From: Balamuthia mandrillaris
Taxonomy: Eukaryota; Discosea; Longamoebia; Balamuthiidae
Assembly (NCBI GenBank): GCA_031835245.1
Contig: JAVKOQ010000049.1
Location: 62,001-126,000, forward strand
Length of the DNA stretch: 64,000 nt
Direction of reading: 5' to 3'
The notes under the pieces are model-generated. The model worked only from the letters and a program-made list of their open reading frames with translations. It was not told where the DNA came from and did no database searches. This document shows, piece by piece, positions 25,024 through 36,256 of this stretch. Made by a program: the position numbers and the translations under genes. Every line of letters starts with the position of its first letter. Position 1 is the stretch's first letter.

Positions 25024-26133
25024 ATGGAGAGGACAAAGAGCGCAGAGGGAGGAGGCTGTGGTGGAACAACGCCCCTTGTCACCGTTGGTATGCTCGGTTT
25101 TCCCTGCCGCACTGCTGCTGCTTTGGGCAAAGAGGAGGCGGAGGAAGAAGCGGAGGCAGAACACCAACGAGAGCTACAAGAAGAGGAGGAAGCGCTGCTG
25201 GAGATCGTGGTGGGCAAATGGTTGCCCGCGATGGTGCAGAAGACGCGCGGTTTGGTGGAGCATGATTTCGGGCTGCGATGGGACGCTGTTCATCTGCTCT
25301 GTTGTGCCGGCGGTGGCGGAGCAGCCACTTGGATCGAACGAGTAGCGCTGGCCCTGTGGAGCAACTACACGCCACCACAACAACAAAGCCAGGATCAACA
25401 AAGACCGAGAAGGCTCACTCTATTTATTTCCAGCAGGCAGACGCCCGTGTCAAAAGGCATCCGAAGGGCAGTGGAGCAAGGCGCCTCGTTGGAAGTGTCT
25501 CATGTGGAGCTGGAGGAGTGTTGTGTGCGCCTTGCTTCTGCTGTTGACCACTTGATCGTCTTTTCACTGCACAACAAGAAACCAGCAACAGGAGAAGGGT
25601 TGCTCTCCAGCGATCTTCTTTGGAACAGAGTTAGCAGCTCGTTGTCACCGTCGTTGCGCTCCATCGTTCATGTCTCGTTGGGAGACCTCCTCTTTCAACA
25701 GCAGCAACAAAGACAATTACATCGCTTACCTGTAACAGTGCAGCTAGTTGAGGACGAAGAATATAAAGATCAACGACGACTGCAACGACAAGAACAGCAA
25801 GCGGAGGAGGAAGAGGAAGAGGAAGAGGAAGAGGAGGAAGGAAGGAAGAGTACTGGCCGCGCTAAGGAAAGCAGTATGCATGCACCCAAAAGACGAAAGC
25901 AAGGCTATAGTTCTTCGTCAGCAGAAAGCCAAACGCACATTGAAGAGATGCCATCGTCTGTCTCTCCTCCGCTGCACGGGATGAGCCTAGTACCACGATC
26001 ATCGCCGCTATCCCATCGCCATCGTCCCCAAAACAACGCTGGGACACCTCCAGCCTTTGCTCAACACATATCTGCTTCTCCCAGGAAAAGAAAGCACGCT
26101 GCTGCCTCCTCGTCAAAGGAAGATGGCGACTGA
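25024..26133 (+). CDS. Unrecognised 369-residue protein
   Basis: Single open frame from the ATG at 25024 (an in-frame alternative ATG lies at 25090) to TGA at 26133. The N-terminal half looks folded: an acidic helix (ELQEEEEALLEIVVGKWLPA), WDAVHLLCCAGGGGAATW, WIERVALALW, RRLTLFISSR and SAVDHLIVFSLHNKK. The C-terminal half is disordered: Gln/Arg-rich, then a Glu run from a GAG/GAA microsatellite, then Ser/Pro and basic patches (PKRRKQG, SPRKRKH) that resemble nuclear localisation signals. I know of no family match. Divergent from the CH-domain gene, with about 255 bases between starts, and convergent with the DCAF15-like gene. Confidence 0.6.
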   Translation: MERTKSAEGGGCGGTTPLVTVGMLGFPCRTAAALGKEEAEEEAEAEHQRELQEEEEALLEIVVGKWLPAMVQKTRGLVEHDFGLRWDAVHLLCCAGGGGAATWIERVALALWSNYTPPQQQSQDQQRPRRLTLFISSRQTPVSKGIRRAVEQGASLEVSHVELEECCVRLASAVDHLIVFSLHNKKPATGEGLLSSDLLWNRVSSSLSPSLRSIVHVSLGDLLFQQQQQRQLHRLPVTVQLVEDEEYKDQRRLQRQEQQAEEEEEEEEEEEEGRKSTGRAKESSMHAPKRRKQGYSSSSAESQTHIEEMPSSVSPPLHGMSLVPRSSPLSHRHRPQNNAGTPPAFAQHISASPRKRKHAAASSSKEDGD

Positions 26134-26584
26134 CCGTTCGCACTTTGCTAACAAGCACCATTACTGAGTGGAAAAGTTCTGTACAGCTCATCGCATGTGC
26201 TGCTCAGCCAGAGGATGCAGAGGAAGAAGAGGAGTGACGCCGCTGGCCAAAGCTAAGGGCGATAGGATAGGTGTGATGCTTGATATACGGCAACGACTAT
26301 AGATAAATATTTGACAACAGAGGATGATTAAGTCGATTGTCTTGCGCAAGAGACAAACGAAGAAAGGCAAACCTTGCCGTGCTGCAACACCGAGTCATTG
26401 GTCAATACTAGAACTTGGTGAGCCGGTCCTCCCAAACCCCACAACGTTGCTTTCCATTTGCCGAGCAGGCCACGAGCTCCGTATTTCGCCACGTTTTGCA
26501 CATGAAGGGCTGGCCCCCTATTTTGATGGTTCATGATTAAAAATGCAACGTTGAAACAAAAACTCACATTCTCTGGCGATTCAT

Positions 26585-26676
26585 TCAAAATACAACGTAC
26601 ATCAAAGCGGCTGAAGCTTCCTTTGCATTCAGTTTACGCGAAGAAGCAAAACGCTCTTGCATGTACCCTTTTTAGT

Positions 26677-26716
<40 letters not shown>

Positions 26717-27462
26717 AGTGAGTGAGAGTGAAATGAATGAGTGGGTGGATGAATCAAACTGGTGTGCTGTAGAAACATGAGGGATTACCTGTGTAGCGGT
26801 CTAAAGTGAGAAACAAGGCCGCACTTTGCACGTCGTTTCCGCCAGAACAAAACAAAGCTACAACAAGGCAGAGCATCTGGCTAACTCGAAACGGGCTCCA
26901 ATGTTGCTCGTCTTTGCTTTCCTGGAGGTCATTCTCTTGTTCATACAAGGCTTTTGGTAGTGGTGATGAAGTTGGGAATAATGCCAATGTACTCAGGTCA
27001 TAGTCCAGTAGTTTGAGCTTGTTGTTTTGGAATAGCCTACTCGAAAGTTTGCTTAAGTGCTGCTCCACATCGTAGCTCCATTCTTGCTTTATCTATTAAT
27101 TGCAGAAGTTGAAGATACATAAGTCAATCATTTTGGCCCTCTTCTCTCAGAGATTAAGGGACAGAGACCACAAGAGATCGAATAGCACCGAACGAATTAA
27201 GTTGGTGGTAGTTTCTGCGGGTAAAGCCGGTGTAGGATACAGGTAAGTGATGGATTTGTTGGAAATTGGTTGCATGTGACCTTCGTCGTTTTAAACTGTT
27301 GCTAGACTCTGGTTGTCCATTACGCATTTTGTGATTTGCAGGGTCAGATGGCTGCACAAAGAAATGCAGCAGGTGGCTAGACACGTTATCCACGCGGGTT
27401 GATATTGTCTCCATCAAAGTTTCTTCCTCCCATTCCACAATACGAATCTCGCTTCTAGCAAT

Positions 27463-27509
<47 letters not shown>

Positions 27510-28212
27510 CGAGGAAGGAGAAGTTCACATGAGGGAAAGAATAAAAATATGGACGAACGAAGGATTCAAACCCCATGTTTATCATGACGGCGTTGGGATG
27601 CATGAAGGTGAGCATAGGATTGTGCTTCACCAAGGCAGAAGATATAGTCATGAACCACGTGCTAGCAGCACTGAACCTTTGATACTTGCTGCCTTTAGGT
27701 ATGTGGTTCAGCATATGCCCAAAGGGAGAGAGAGCTGAAAAACGAAAGCAAAAGGAATGAGAAGGAAAGCATTGGCACCTATGAAACCAAGAGGAGAAGG
27801 CACAATTGAAAGAAAGCAAGGCTGAGTAGTGCAGGCCACAGTGGCGTTGGGGGAAGGGGGTTCCCATGCTTGTACCACCCAAACGTCGTTTGGTGTTTCA
27901 ATGAAGGTTATCCTCAGTGGCTGTCCATTACTGTTTCCATTGTGGTTTGCGTGATGATATTCATAGCCATCTTGTTGTGTAAAGAGATCGCACTCGGCGA
28001 CAAGGCGAAGAGGAGAGCGGCCATCCCCAAAGAACCACCATTGCATTCTGTAACGAAACGGGCAATCCATGCTGCTAGCACCTTCCTCTTCGTCCTCTTC
28101 CTCTTCTGAAAGAGCGGTTGACATGGCTGGTGGCCTCACCATCCTGCACGAATATGATACTTGAGGTTACGTTAGCATCCACTCTCTATCCCGCTCATGA
28201 GTCTACAATTGA

Positions 28213-28249
<37 letters not shown>

Positions 28250-28932
28250 ACAAACTGAGAGAGAGAGAGAGAGAGAGAGAACCAATATGATTGCCATCCC
28301 TGGTAAAGCCAAGAAGCACGCAGCCGCTAGCTATCTACGCATGTTACAAAAGAACACAGTACAGTGGAGAGATAAGAGAACAAAGAACATGCGTGAGAAG
28401 CAGGAAACAGCGGAGAAGAACTAAGAGATAGGCACAGGGGCGAGGGATGGAACAGAGAGTCAGACCATATGTCTACGGTCCAATATGTCTTCCAAGGGGA
28501 CCTATGGCCATATTGTGCAGAGTCGCAAAAATATAGTGAGCAAAACAATGGACTCTAACGAGTATAGCAGAAACCGCCACCACTTCCAGCGTCAAACACC
28601 ATCTCATTGCCGCTCTGAAGGGTGGCACAACATACCAACAGTCTTCTGGGGATGACTGCAAAGAAGCGAGCAAGGTTCTGCCAGGAGCGAGTGCCCTCCA
28701 CTTGTCTCTGAAACAACTTACGGCACAGGCTATTGTTGCTGTGGTTCCGCCCTCGTCTCACCTCGCCAATAACCTTGGTTTTATCCTCATGACTTTGTCC
28801 GAGGTTCTTGTCTCTGGTTGCGTTGGGTGTCCGTTCTTTGTCATGGGGCTGCCTGCTGTTTTTCCTGCCGTCTTTGCTACTATTGGTTCTGCGGAGGGGG
28901 TAGCGAGAAGGAGGGGGAGAAGGCGTTTCCAT
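26585..28932 (-). CDS. DCAF15: DCAF15-like substrate receptor of CUL4-DDB1 ubiquitin ligase
   Basis: Start ATG at 28932, followed by a basic, disordered N-terminus and then CRKLFQRQVEG and FFAVIPRRLLVC. Further exons give SGCVLLGFTRDGNHIIG, corresponding to the HIFLGFSKCGRYVLSY segment of animal DCAF15. YRMQWWFFGDGRSPLRLVAE corresponds to its YHLYWWEFNVHSKLKLVRQ block, and RITFIETPNDVWVVQAW to LTVCEWPSDASKVIVFGF. The last exons give LTLDRYTGYMQERF and end near AALMYVVF, matching the DCAF15 C-terminus (RYVNRMTNEAL and SERYTWIVL). Identity is from remembered motifs in the right order, so moderate confidence. Several introns hold long pyrimidine microsatellites on the sense strand (26680-26710, 27466-27505, 28216-28280). 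Confidence 0.6.
27466..27505. repeat. (GA)n microsatellite in DCAF15-like intron
   Basis: About 20 GA units on plus; (CT)n on the sense strand. Similar tracts lie at 26680-26710, 28216-28246 and 28256-28280 in the same gene. Confidence 0.95.
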
Positions 28933-29326
28933 TTTGCTCTCCCCAGTGTCTCTCTCTCTCTCTTTTGTCTGGATCAAGCACTCCTTGGCATACGTTCTTA
29001 AGAGCTTTTTGTTTTTTTTGCGTTTGTCACAGCTTCCAACCAACCGGAAGCCCACCCTCTCCTCCCCCCTTCCCTGGCTGCAAGGACTACTGCTGCTTCC
29101 ACTACTGCTTCTACGTTTTTACTACTCGTTTTTTTTTCTTTGGTTTTTTTGAAAGAAGCAGAAGAAAGAAAAGAAGTAGTGGCAAGCACTAAAAAGAGTA
29201 GAGGAGGAGGAAGCACACTTTTTTTTTTTGTTCGACTGGTGATTGATCCTACGAGGACACGAATCTTTGCTGTTCTTTTTTGTCGTTTCGTTGTTTTTTT
29301 GTTTTTCAGATTGACAAGAGGGAAGA

Positions 29327-30703
29327 ATGAGCGAGCCACAGCAGCACCGCACCAACCAACAGCGGGTAGCGGCTCACAAAAAAGAACAGCGACCAGCACG
29401 ACCAAAGGACGAGGAAGAGGAGGAGGAAGAGACGACCGCACCCACAACAGTGGAAGGATCTATGAACACGGTTGGCCAAATAGTGAGCCGATCGGACGCT
29501 CGTTTGTCTGCCTTTCTATCGCGTGAAGCAGGGGACCACCAGGGCCAACGGTCTAAGCCAAAACCGACTTCTTTGATGTCTTCTTCCTCTACATTCTCTT
29601 CTACTGACCTCCCTCCGACGAGAGACAGAGGAAACTCTGTTGGAAGTGGCCCTCCTGCTCATCAGAGTGCGTTACGCCAACCTCAACAACCGCAGCAGCG
29701 ACCACAATCACAACCACAGCAACAGCAACCGCCTCCTCGGGAGCACCCACCTCCTGGGAGAGCAGCTCTTCATAGATCCTTTCCTCCGGGCCTTCCTACC
29801 AGATCTTCCTCCTTTCCTTCTCTGCCCACTATCACCGCTGCCACAACTTCTTCCCACGACAGTACCGCTACCACGTCCGATGCCCATGCAACTTCTCTTC
29901 CTTCTTCTCCGGGTTCTCATCACCGTCACACACTCAACCAATACCAACAACCATGGCTGAAGGAAGGTTGGCTGCTTAAGCTTTCGGGTTATCTCTGGAA
30001 AACCTGGGAGCCTCGCTACTTCCGCCTCAAGCGCAACCGGTTTGTCTTTCTTCCTTCTGTTTTGTATATAGCAACTTACCGGACTCTTCAAAAGTTTGGC
30101 GTACTATTTGGACGAGGAAGACATGCAACCAAAGCGAGTGATAGAGCTGGATGGCTGTACCGTTACAGACATGACGCTGAGCGCCAGTGGCGCAGGTGAT
30201 GCCCCTCTCCATTTTTCTCTGCTGGAGAGCGCACGGCTACCACCGCACACATACTATTTGGGCGGCGAAAGTGCCGAGGAGCTTGATGAATGGCGTCTTT
30301 GCATCGAACGAGCCAGCACGTTCTTCATGGAGATTGTTTATGTGGTCATAACGAATGACATTGGTATCTTGGTTTGTGTAAGCAAATGCACCAAGTGACA
30401 CTTACATATTTTTTTTGGCATTGTGCAGATCGGATACTTGAATACTGTCCACGCCACTGGGCCAGCGAATTTCGAACGTTTAGCAAACTTGTTGATGAGG
30501 TCCTTTTGCAAAAACGGTATTATGCTCCTCTCTCTCTCCCTTGCTTTCTATCTAAATCGTACCACCTTTGAAACTATTAGGTATCGATTTTCTTTTGTAG
30601 AGAACGTTGGACGTAACCAAGCCAGTTATACCAACGATAGATTAACTTACAGGGCATACTACCTCCTTAGTGGAAACTTCGGTATCTCTCTCGCGCTCTT
30701 CCT

Positions 30704-30739
<36 letters not shown>

Positions 30740-31136
30740 GCTTTCTATCTCAAATTGAACTAATGCTTCTTTCTTCATCCGCGTTTGCAATCCATTCCCA
30801 AGTGTACATTTGTATCTTGGACAAACGGATGGAAGGAAGGAAACCCGAAGCTTTTCTCTGGGTACTGATCCTCCAAGTGAAATAATATTAATTTTTTGCT
30901 ACACTTGTTTTTAACTGAAACACCCTTCAATTCTGTCGTAGGATATTTGCGAACGATTCGAGAGCCTATCAGCTTGCAGTGCTTTGGAATTGCAACCATT
31001 TGTGGAGACCTTGAAACAACTGGTAGAAATCTATTCACCTGGAGGCTACTCCGACGTCCCCAAGAACCCTGAGCTTGTGCTCAATGCGGAGCGAGTACTG
31101 GATGACATTGACAATGCGAAGAATAAAGCAAAGTAG
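29327..31136 (+). CDS. PH-domain protein with long disordered N-terminus
   Basis: Start ATG at 29327. The first 200 residues are low-complexity (acidic run, Gln/Pro-rich, Ser-rich). A pleckstrin-homology domain follows: WLKEGWLLKLSGYLWKTWEP, then RYFRLKRNR. An intron at about 30039-30094 joins in frame to LAYYLDEEDMQPKRVIELDG, with HTYYLGGESAEELDEWRLCI as the last strand and C-terminal helix. The conserved Trp near the end is present. Downstream exons encode a helical region (LNTVHATGPANFERLANLL, SFVENVGRNQASYTNDRLTY, FESLSACSALELQPFVETL) ending in AKNKAK and TAG at 31136. PH domains bind phosphoinositides or proteins at membranes. The helical tail is unassigned. One intron carries (CT)n at 30706-30735. 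Confidence 0.75.
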
Positions 31137-31271
31137 AACGTGCACGTGGTTTGTTGTTTTTGCCTTTTACGTTAAAATTGAATTTAATTATTGCTATGAT
31201 TTGCCTTATTTTTTAATTCCCCATTTCTCTTTGTGTAAACAGAAGAAGCAAGGAGAAAGGCGCAACACAGA

Positions 31272-34200
31272 ATGGCGTACGAAGAATACTTATCAAATAT
31301 TTTTAGGTTTGCGATTCTGGTAGTATGTATGTGTTTTTGTTGTACGATAAACCGTTGTGACGCGGACGTCTTGCGGTGGCGTTTTCCTGGCATACATGGA
31401 GAGTGGTTTGTCTTCTCTTTGTGTTTTCCTCTTTCCCTCAGCAACTAACCTGTAACCGTACCAAGGACGGATCCTACAAATTGGAGAGTGGAAGGAACTA
31501 ACGAGGCTCGAGTACCACTTCCTACGGACGATGTTGTGCTGGAAGGACATGACTGGCGCTGGGACTGGATTACCCATGTTAGAGTTTATGTACGTCCCGC
31601 TAGCTTCTGTTTCCACTTTCCCTCATTACTTCTCATCTAACGATAATTATTTACATTCATTTTCTTTGTTGTCGTTCCTTTGTTCTGTCTCTTTTTTGTT
31701 CCCTGCATTTTTTTATGGGAATAAGAAACCGCATGGTGGGCCAATTGTAATCAACAGCCTTACTCTCAACAAAATGGACACACCCTGCAATCCCAACGAA
31801 CCAAACCCGTTGAGCTATTTGCAGTGGGACGGCGCCAATTACCAACTCATAGGACTCAACATCACCGGAGCAAGAACAGGGATGGTGCTAGAGTTAGTGG
31901 CACCAACGGAAATCATAGTACGGCAAGATGTCCACGTGGAAACTCAGATCCGTTTCTTAGGCAGCCCCAAAGATCCACTTGCTAGAAGGTTTTTTTTTTT
32001 TTTGGAGGGGAGTTGTTAGTTCTGTATTAATTAAATGACACTAAAACCTTATAAAACAGCACACTGCAAGTTGTAGAAGGGAGTATAACTGCGGTAGGAG
32101 CGCAGTTTATTGGCCAAGCAGATATCCATGGAAATCTACTTGCTGACGACTTTACGTGGGATTTATTTATTGTTGAAGCGAACGGAAAGCCAACTTCTGA
32201 TCTTGAGCAAGCGGGAGCAACCGTCCATGTCCATGGAAATCTCGCTCTTGAAGGGACTAGCCGCATTGTCCTTTGGCGTACAACCTCTCCCTCTCTTTGT
32301 TTGAGTCTTCTTCCTTACACTTTGGTACTGGATTATTACTAGTGTATTCCAATAGCTCTGCTGGATATTCTCAGTTAGTTGTGGAGGGTGATATCGCATT
32401 CATGGCAAAGCCGTACCTTGGCTTGAGAGGACCATGGCGCGAGGAAACACCTGTGCTTATCAAGTTCAATTCCACTTCTGGTGATGGAGATTTTTTGGCC
32501 GTGGTGGACAATGGATTAATTCTACCCTTTAAATTGCGTGCTTGGACTCCTACTTTCAAATGCGAAGGTGAAGCTGGGCCTGGTGGAAGCCCTGTGCTCG
32601 TAGATAATTGTAAGAGAGAATCAACACGAGACTTTTCTCTGTTGCTTGGGTTCTCCGAAGACGTCTCTTGTGGAGGTACTGCTCCATTTTTCTGTGCACT
32701 GTTTGCTGATCTAACCTATTCTTCCCAATACAGAAAAGTGCCCAGGCACCCCAGGTAAAACAGTTGTTGTAGCTTTTTTTTTTTGGAGTTTGAGCTCACC
32801 TCTTATCCGATTGTAGAATGTTCTGGAAGGGGTCAATGTGTGGATGATGGTTTCAACACTCCTTATTGCTTGTGTAATGATGGCTGGGCCGACTTTGATT
32901 GCCGTATACGTATGTGGTTTCGCCTCTTTTTTTCCCCCTTCTTTCACACCTTTCCTTTTGCTTATTCCTTATCCAGCGGATTGCCCAGGAACACCTGATT
33001 GTAATAATAAAGGACAATGCATCAGTCTAAACGAAGCCGTTCCATATTGCAAATGCCTCCCAGGTAAAGTTCCTTATTTAACTTACCTTCAAGTCGTTCT
33101 TACCACCGGACACTTTTGCTATTAAATAACATAGGATGGGACTCAGTTGAGGATTGTTCCGTAGGTAAGTGCCCCAATGACTGCAGCAATACAGGCGACC
33201 ATCATCATGGCACTTGTGAACTTTCTGCTGTACCTCCTCGCTGCGTATGCGATATTGGTTGGACACTTGGTCCAGAATTGGATTGCTCCGTGCCACTCAA
33301 GCGTTGCCCTGGTCTAGAAGAATGCTCTGGATATGGTACCTGCGATAGGCTGACAGGAAACTGCACCTGTGTGGAGGGAAGAATGGGATCAGATTGCTCC
33401 GTTCCAAGCTGTCCTGGCAGTCCTCAATGCTCTCATCATGGAGAATGTGTATGGAAAAACGAACTGGCGAGGGCGGAGTGTGAATGCGATCGAGGTTGGA
33501 GTGGAGAAGACTGCTCACAGGCGAAATGCCCGTCTGCCAGTGAGGAGTTGGAATGCAGCGGGCGTGGCCAATGCGTCACTTCATTGGATCCACCTCGCTG
33601 TTTGTGTGACGCACCGAAAGAGGTACTTGTTTTTTGCATTCTGTTGTGCACAGTTTTCTTCGTTTTACTGACCACTCAAACTATGTTTCTAGACATTTGA
33701 ATTGTATGACGCCTCTCCAGTAGTTGGAGTTGATAACGTGGGATATACTGGCGAGGATTGTAGCATCGCCGTGAGTTCTTGCCAGGCAAGTTCTTCCCGC
33801 TGTCAGGTTAACTGCATTGCAGGCTATTGCAACATGGAGGCGTGTCCAGAAGGCTGGAAGGGCTTCGATTGTACCACTCGTATGTACCGTTTTTCTTTCT
33901 TTACTCTCTTTAAATCAACCCAGTCTTCTGATACCCGTTTGTTTATTTGATCTTCATAGCCGTATGTGAAGGATTTCCTGAGTGCAGTGGCCATGGACAG
34001 TGTCAAGTAAGTTTACTTGGGCAACCAACGTGCAAATGCCGAGCAGGATGGGACAATTCCACCGGTGACTGCCTGTTGGGTTGGTTTTACTTTCTCTGTG
34101 TGTTTTTATTTTTTATTTGTTTGTTTGTTGACTCAGCCGCGTTTAAAACGTAAAATAATTCTTCTTTTGCAAAAAGCTCAATGTGAGGTTTCAGGCTGCT

Positions 34201-34900
34201 CCGGAAACGGCTACTGTGATAAGGACTTATCTCCACCTCGTTGTGTATGCGAGGCTTTTTTTTATGGTCCAGAATGTCAATTCTGTAAGTCGCTTCGTAT
34301 TCCTGCATGAAGCACTGCTAACACCCTTACCCTTTCAATATAGATTCCGGAGCCTGTGTAGGGGAGCCTGAATGCTCAGATCATGGCTACTGTGTTAATA
34401 GAACTTGCGTTTGTGATGATTATTGGGAGGGCTTGGACTGTGCCTCTCCCATATGTACGTAGCTTTCCTCTTCTTGTTCTTCCTCTCCTTATGCTTCCTC
34501 TCGCTAGTCTCAAATTTTTTAATTCTGCTTCTTCCTGGAAAAAAAAGATGATTGCCCAAACGGGTGTTCTGGGCACGGAATATGCGTGCCAGACAACATG
34601 AATAGCAGCCAAAAGCGAAGAGAGGAAGAAGATGGCAGCAAGGTGTCTGGAGTCTGCAACTGTGATAACGCTTGGGCAGGGGAGGATTGCTCCCAAACCT
34701 TAGAGAGTCGTTCCAACGAAGATGACGAGGACGATCATTTGACGTGGATCATCCCGGTGGCCGCCTCCCTCATTTTTGTGGTGCTCGTCTTGGTGCTCGT
34801 GGCGCTCTTGTTTTGGGGTTACCGCAAGCGCAAACAGCAAAAGGCTCGCTCGGTTGCACTCCGGCGAAAACTCACCGCCATCAACTCTGACCTTCGCTAA
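31272..34900 (+). CDS. Type I surface protein: signal peptide, beta-solenoid-like domain, about 11 EGF-like repeats, one membrane span
   Basis: The ATG at 31272 starts a signal peptide (FRFAILVVCMCFCCTI). A first intron (about 31403-31466) joins to EWTDPTNWRVEG and VPLPTDDVVLEG, the W-D-x-x-x-W and VP-x-x-x-D-D-V-V pattern typical at the head of secreted right-handed beta-solenoids. Repetitive strands follow (ITAVGAQFIGQADIHGN, VHVHGNLALEGTSRIVL). From 32815 on come about eleven EGF-like modules, such as CSGRGQCVDDGFNTPYCLC and CSGYGTCDRLTGNCTCVEG, with introns commonly falling between modules. A single span (WIIPVAASLIFVVLVLVLVA) precedes a basic cytosolic tail, RKRKQQKARS, and TAA at 34900. 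Likely an adhesion or recognition receptor, comparable in layout with amoebal EGF adhesion proteins; the ligand is unknown. Confidence 0.8.
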
Positions 34901-35178
34901 AAAAAAAAATAAAAAAAATCAGGTTCCTTTTTGTATAAGAACGCTCTTTTCGTTTTGTTGCTTTGTCTGCTCTGTTTCTCTCTGCTCTCCGCTCTCCCTC
35001 TCTCCTCTCCCTGTCTCTCTCTCCGCTCTCCGCTCTCCGCTCTCCTCTCTCCCCTCTGCTTTTCACGACAAGAAAGAAAAAGGGCGGGAAAATCGCACCA
35101 CCACGTCAGCAAGAGAAGACACGGAAGAAAAGGAGGAGGGCAACACCAACAGAGAGACGAAAGCAGATTCATCAAGCT

Positions 35179-35441
35179 ATGGCAAGCGCGGTGGACAAGG
35201 TTTTGGAGGACCACCCCATCATCCTCTATTTTGTGGTCGCCATTGTTTTGATACATGTGATCGCACTCATATCCTTTTTCACCACAACCCTTTCTAGATC
35301 CGATTGTTTGTCATCTTTCTCGCTTTCGCTCTCTTTCTTTCTTGCTTATCGTGTCTTTTTTCCTTCACTCCGACTCACGCTTATTGGGTCTGGAGTATTG
35401 CAACAGAGCAACGGGCTAGGAACCGCCGGAAGCTGCAGTGA
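35179..35441 (+). CDS. 50-residue single-span membrane protein, split by an AT-AC (U12-type) intron
   Basis: Exon 1 (35179-35268) encodes MASAVDKVLEDHPIILYFVV and onward to HVIAL. Exon 2 (35379-35441) continues AYWVWSIATEQRARNRRKLQ and stops at TGA. Joined in phase 0, the two parts make one uninterrupted transmembrane helix followed by a basic tail, so both exons support the same protein. Read without splicing, the frame runs on into low-complexity sequence. I do not recognise the family; it resembles small single-pass membrane proteins of the mitochondrion or ER in size. The leader is pyrimidine-rich (34970-35065). The gene follows the EGF protein on the same strand. Confidence 0.65.
35269..35378 (+). 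other. Probable U12-type AT-AC intron
   Basis: The 5' end reads ATATCCTTTTTC, an exact match to the U12 donor consensus ATATCCTT. The 3' end is TTCCTTCACTCCGACTCAC, with a branch-like TCCTTCAC whose adenine lies 11 bases before the terminal AC. Length 110. Removing it restores a continuous membrane helix, and no GT-AG pair nearby does so. Confidence 0.7.
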
Positions 35442-35658
35442 GCTACAAAGCGAACGCGCGCCCCCTTCCGCTCCCAGTGAAGGAGTTCCACGGCCTCGTT
35501 TTCATGAACGAAGAGCAGCAAGGGCAAGCCATTCTAACCAAAAAGAGTACAGCGTAAAGAGGCATAAAAAGGGGCTTCACTTTGGTTCTTATTTATGTAC
35601 ACCATCGTTATGCACTAGGTCTATGTCTTAAGACATTCTTCTCTCTCACATTCTCTCG

Positions 35659-36212
35659 CTATGAAGAAGTAGCGCCACGCAACTCTACCAGGCCTTTCAT
35701 CTGCTCCAGCGCAACGCTGCGCAGGTATAAGTGCTTGGAGAAGAAGGTCATGAGGTCTCGCCCCTCCACCTCGCTGTTTGGCATCTGGTGTCCCTTTCCT
35801 GAATACTCTCTCCATACCAAGCCGTTCCATTCCTCTTCCTTCTCGCTCTTCTTTCCTCCTTCTCGTTGCTGTGGATAAAACGTGTTGCGCAACAGCCTCA
35901 CTTTCTCTCTTGCTTTGGAGATGGGGTGCATTTCGTCATCTTTGCCGTGAGTGATCAGCATGGGCGACATAGGCACTCCTTTTCTCTCTGCTATTCTGGC
36001 GGGGGAGGGGTAGTCCTCCACGTTGCGCCAGTGCAGCAGCTCCGGTTCCATGAGTTGTTCCTCCAACAAGGAGTCGGAGATGGCCACCACCCCTCCCAAT
36101 AGTCTACTCTTCTCCAAATGTCCGTGTTGTTGCTGGTTGGAATAGTGACACAATGCAAGGTTCACTGCCACCACTGCTCCCTGCATAATAACGATAAGAA
36201 CAAAAAAACATG

Positions 36213-36256
<44 letters not shown>

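Noticed and set aside
31272-34900. Separate small genes for each EGF module
   Set aside because: The modules are joined by consistent short introns and end in one membrane span and tail, so a single receptor explains them better.
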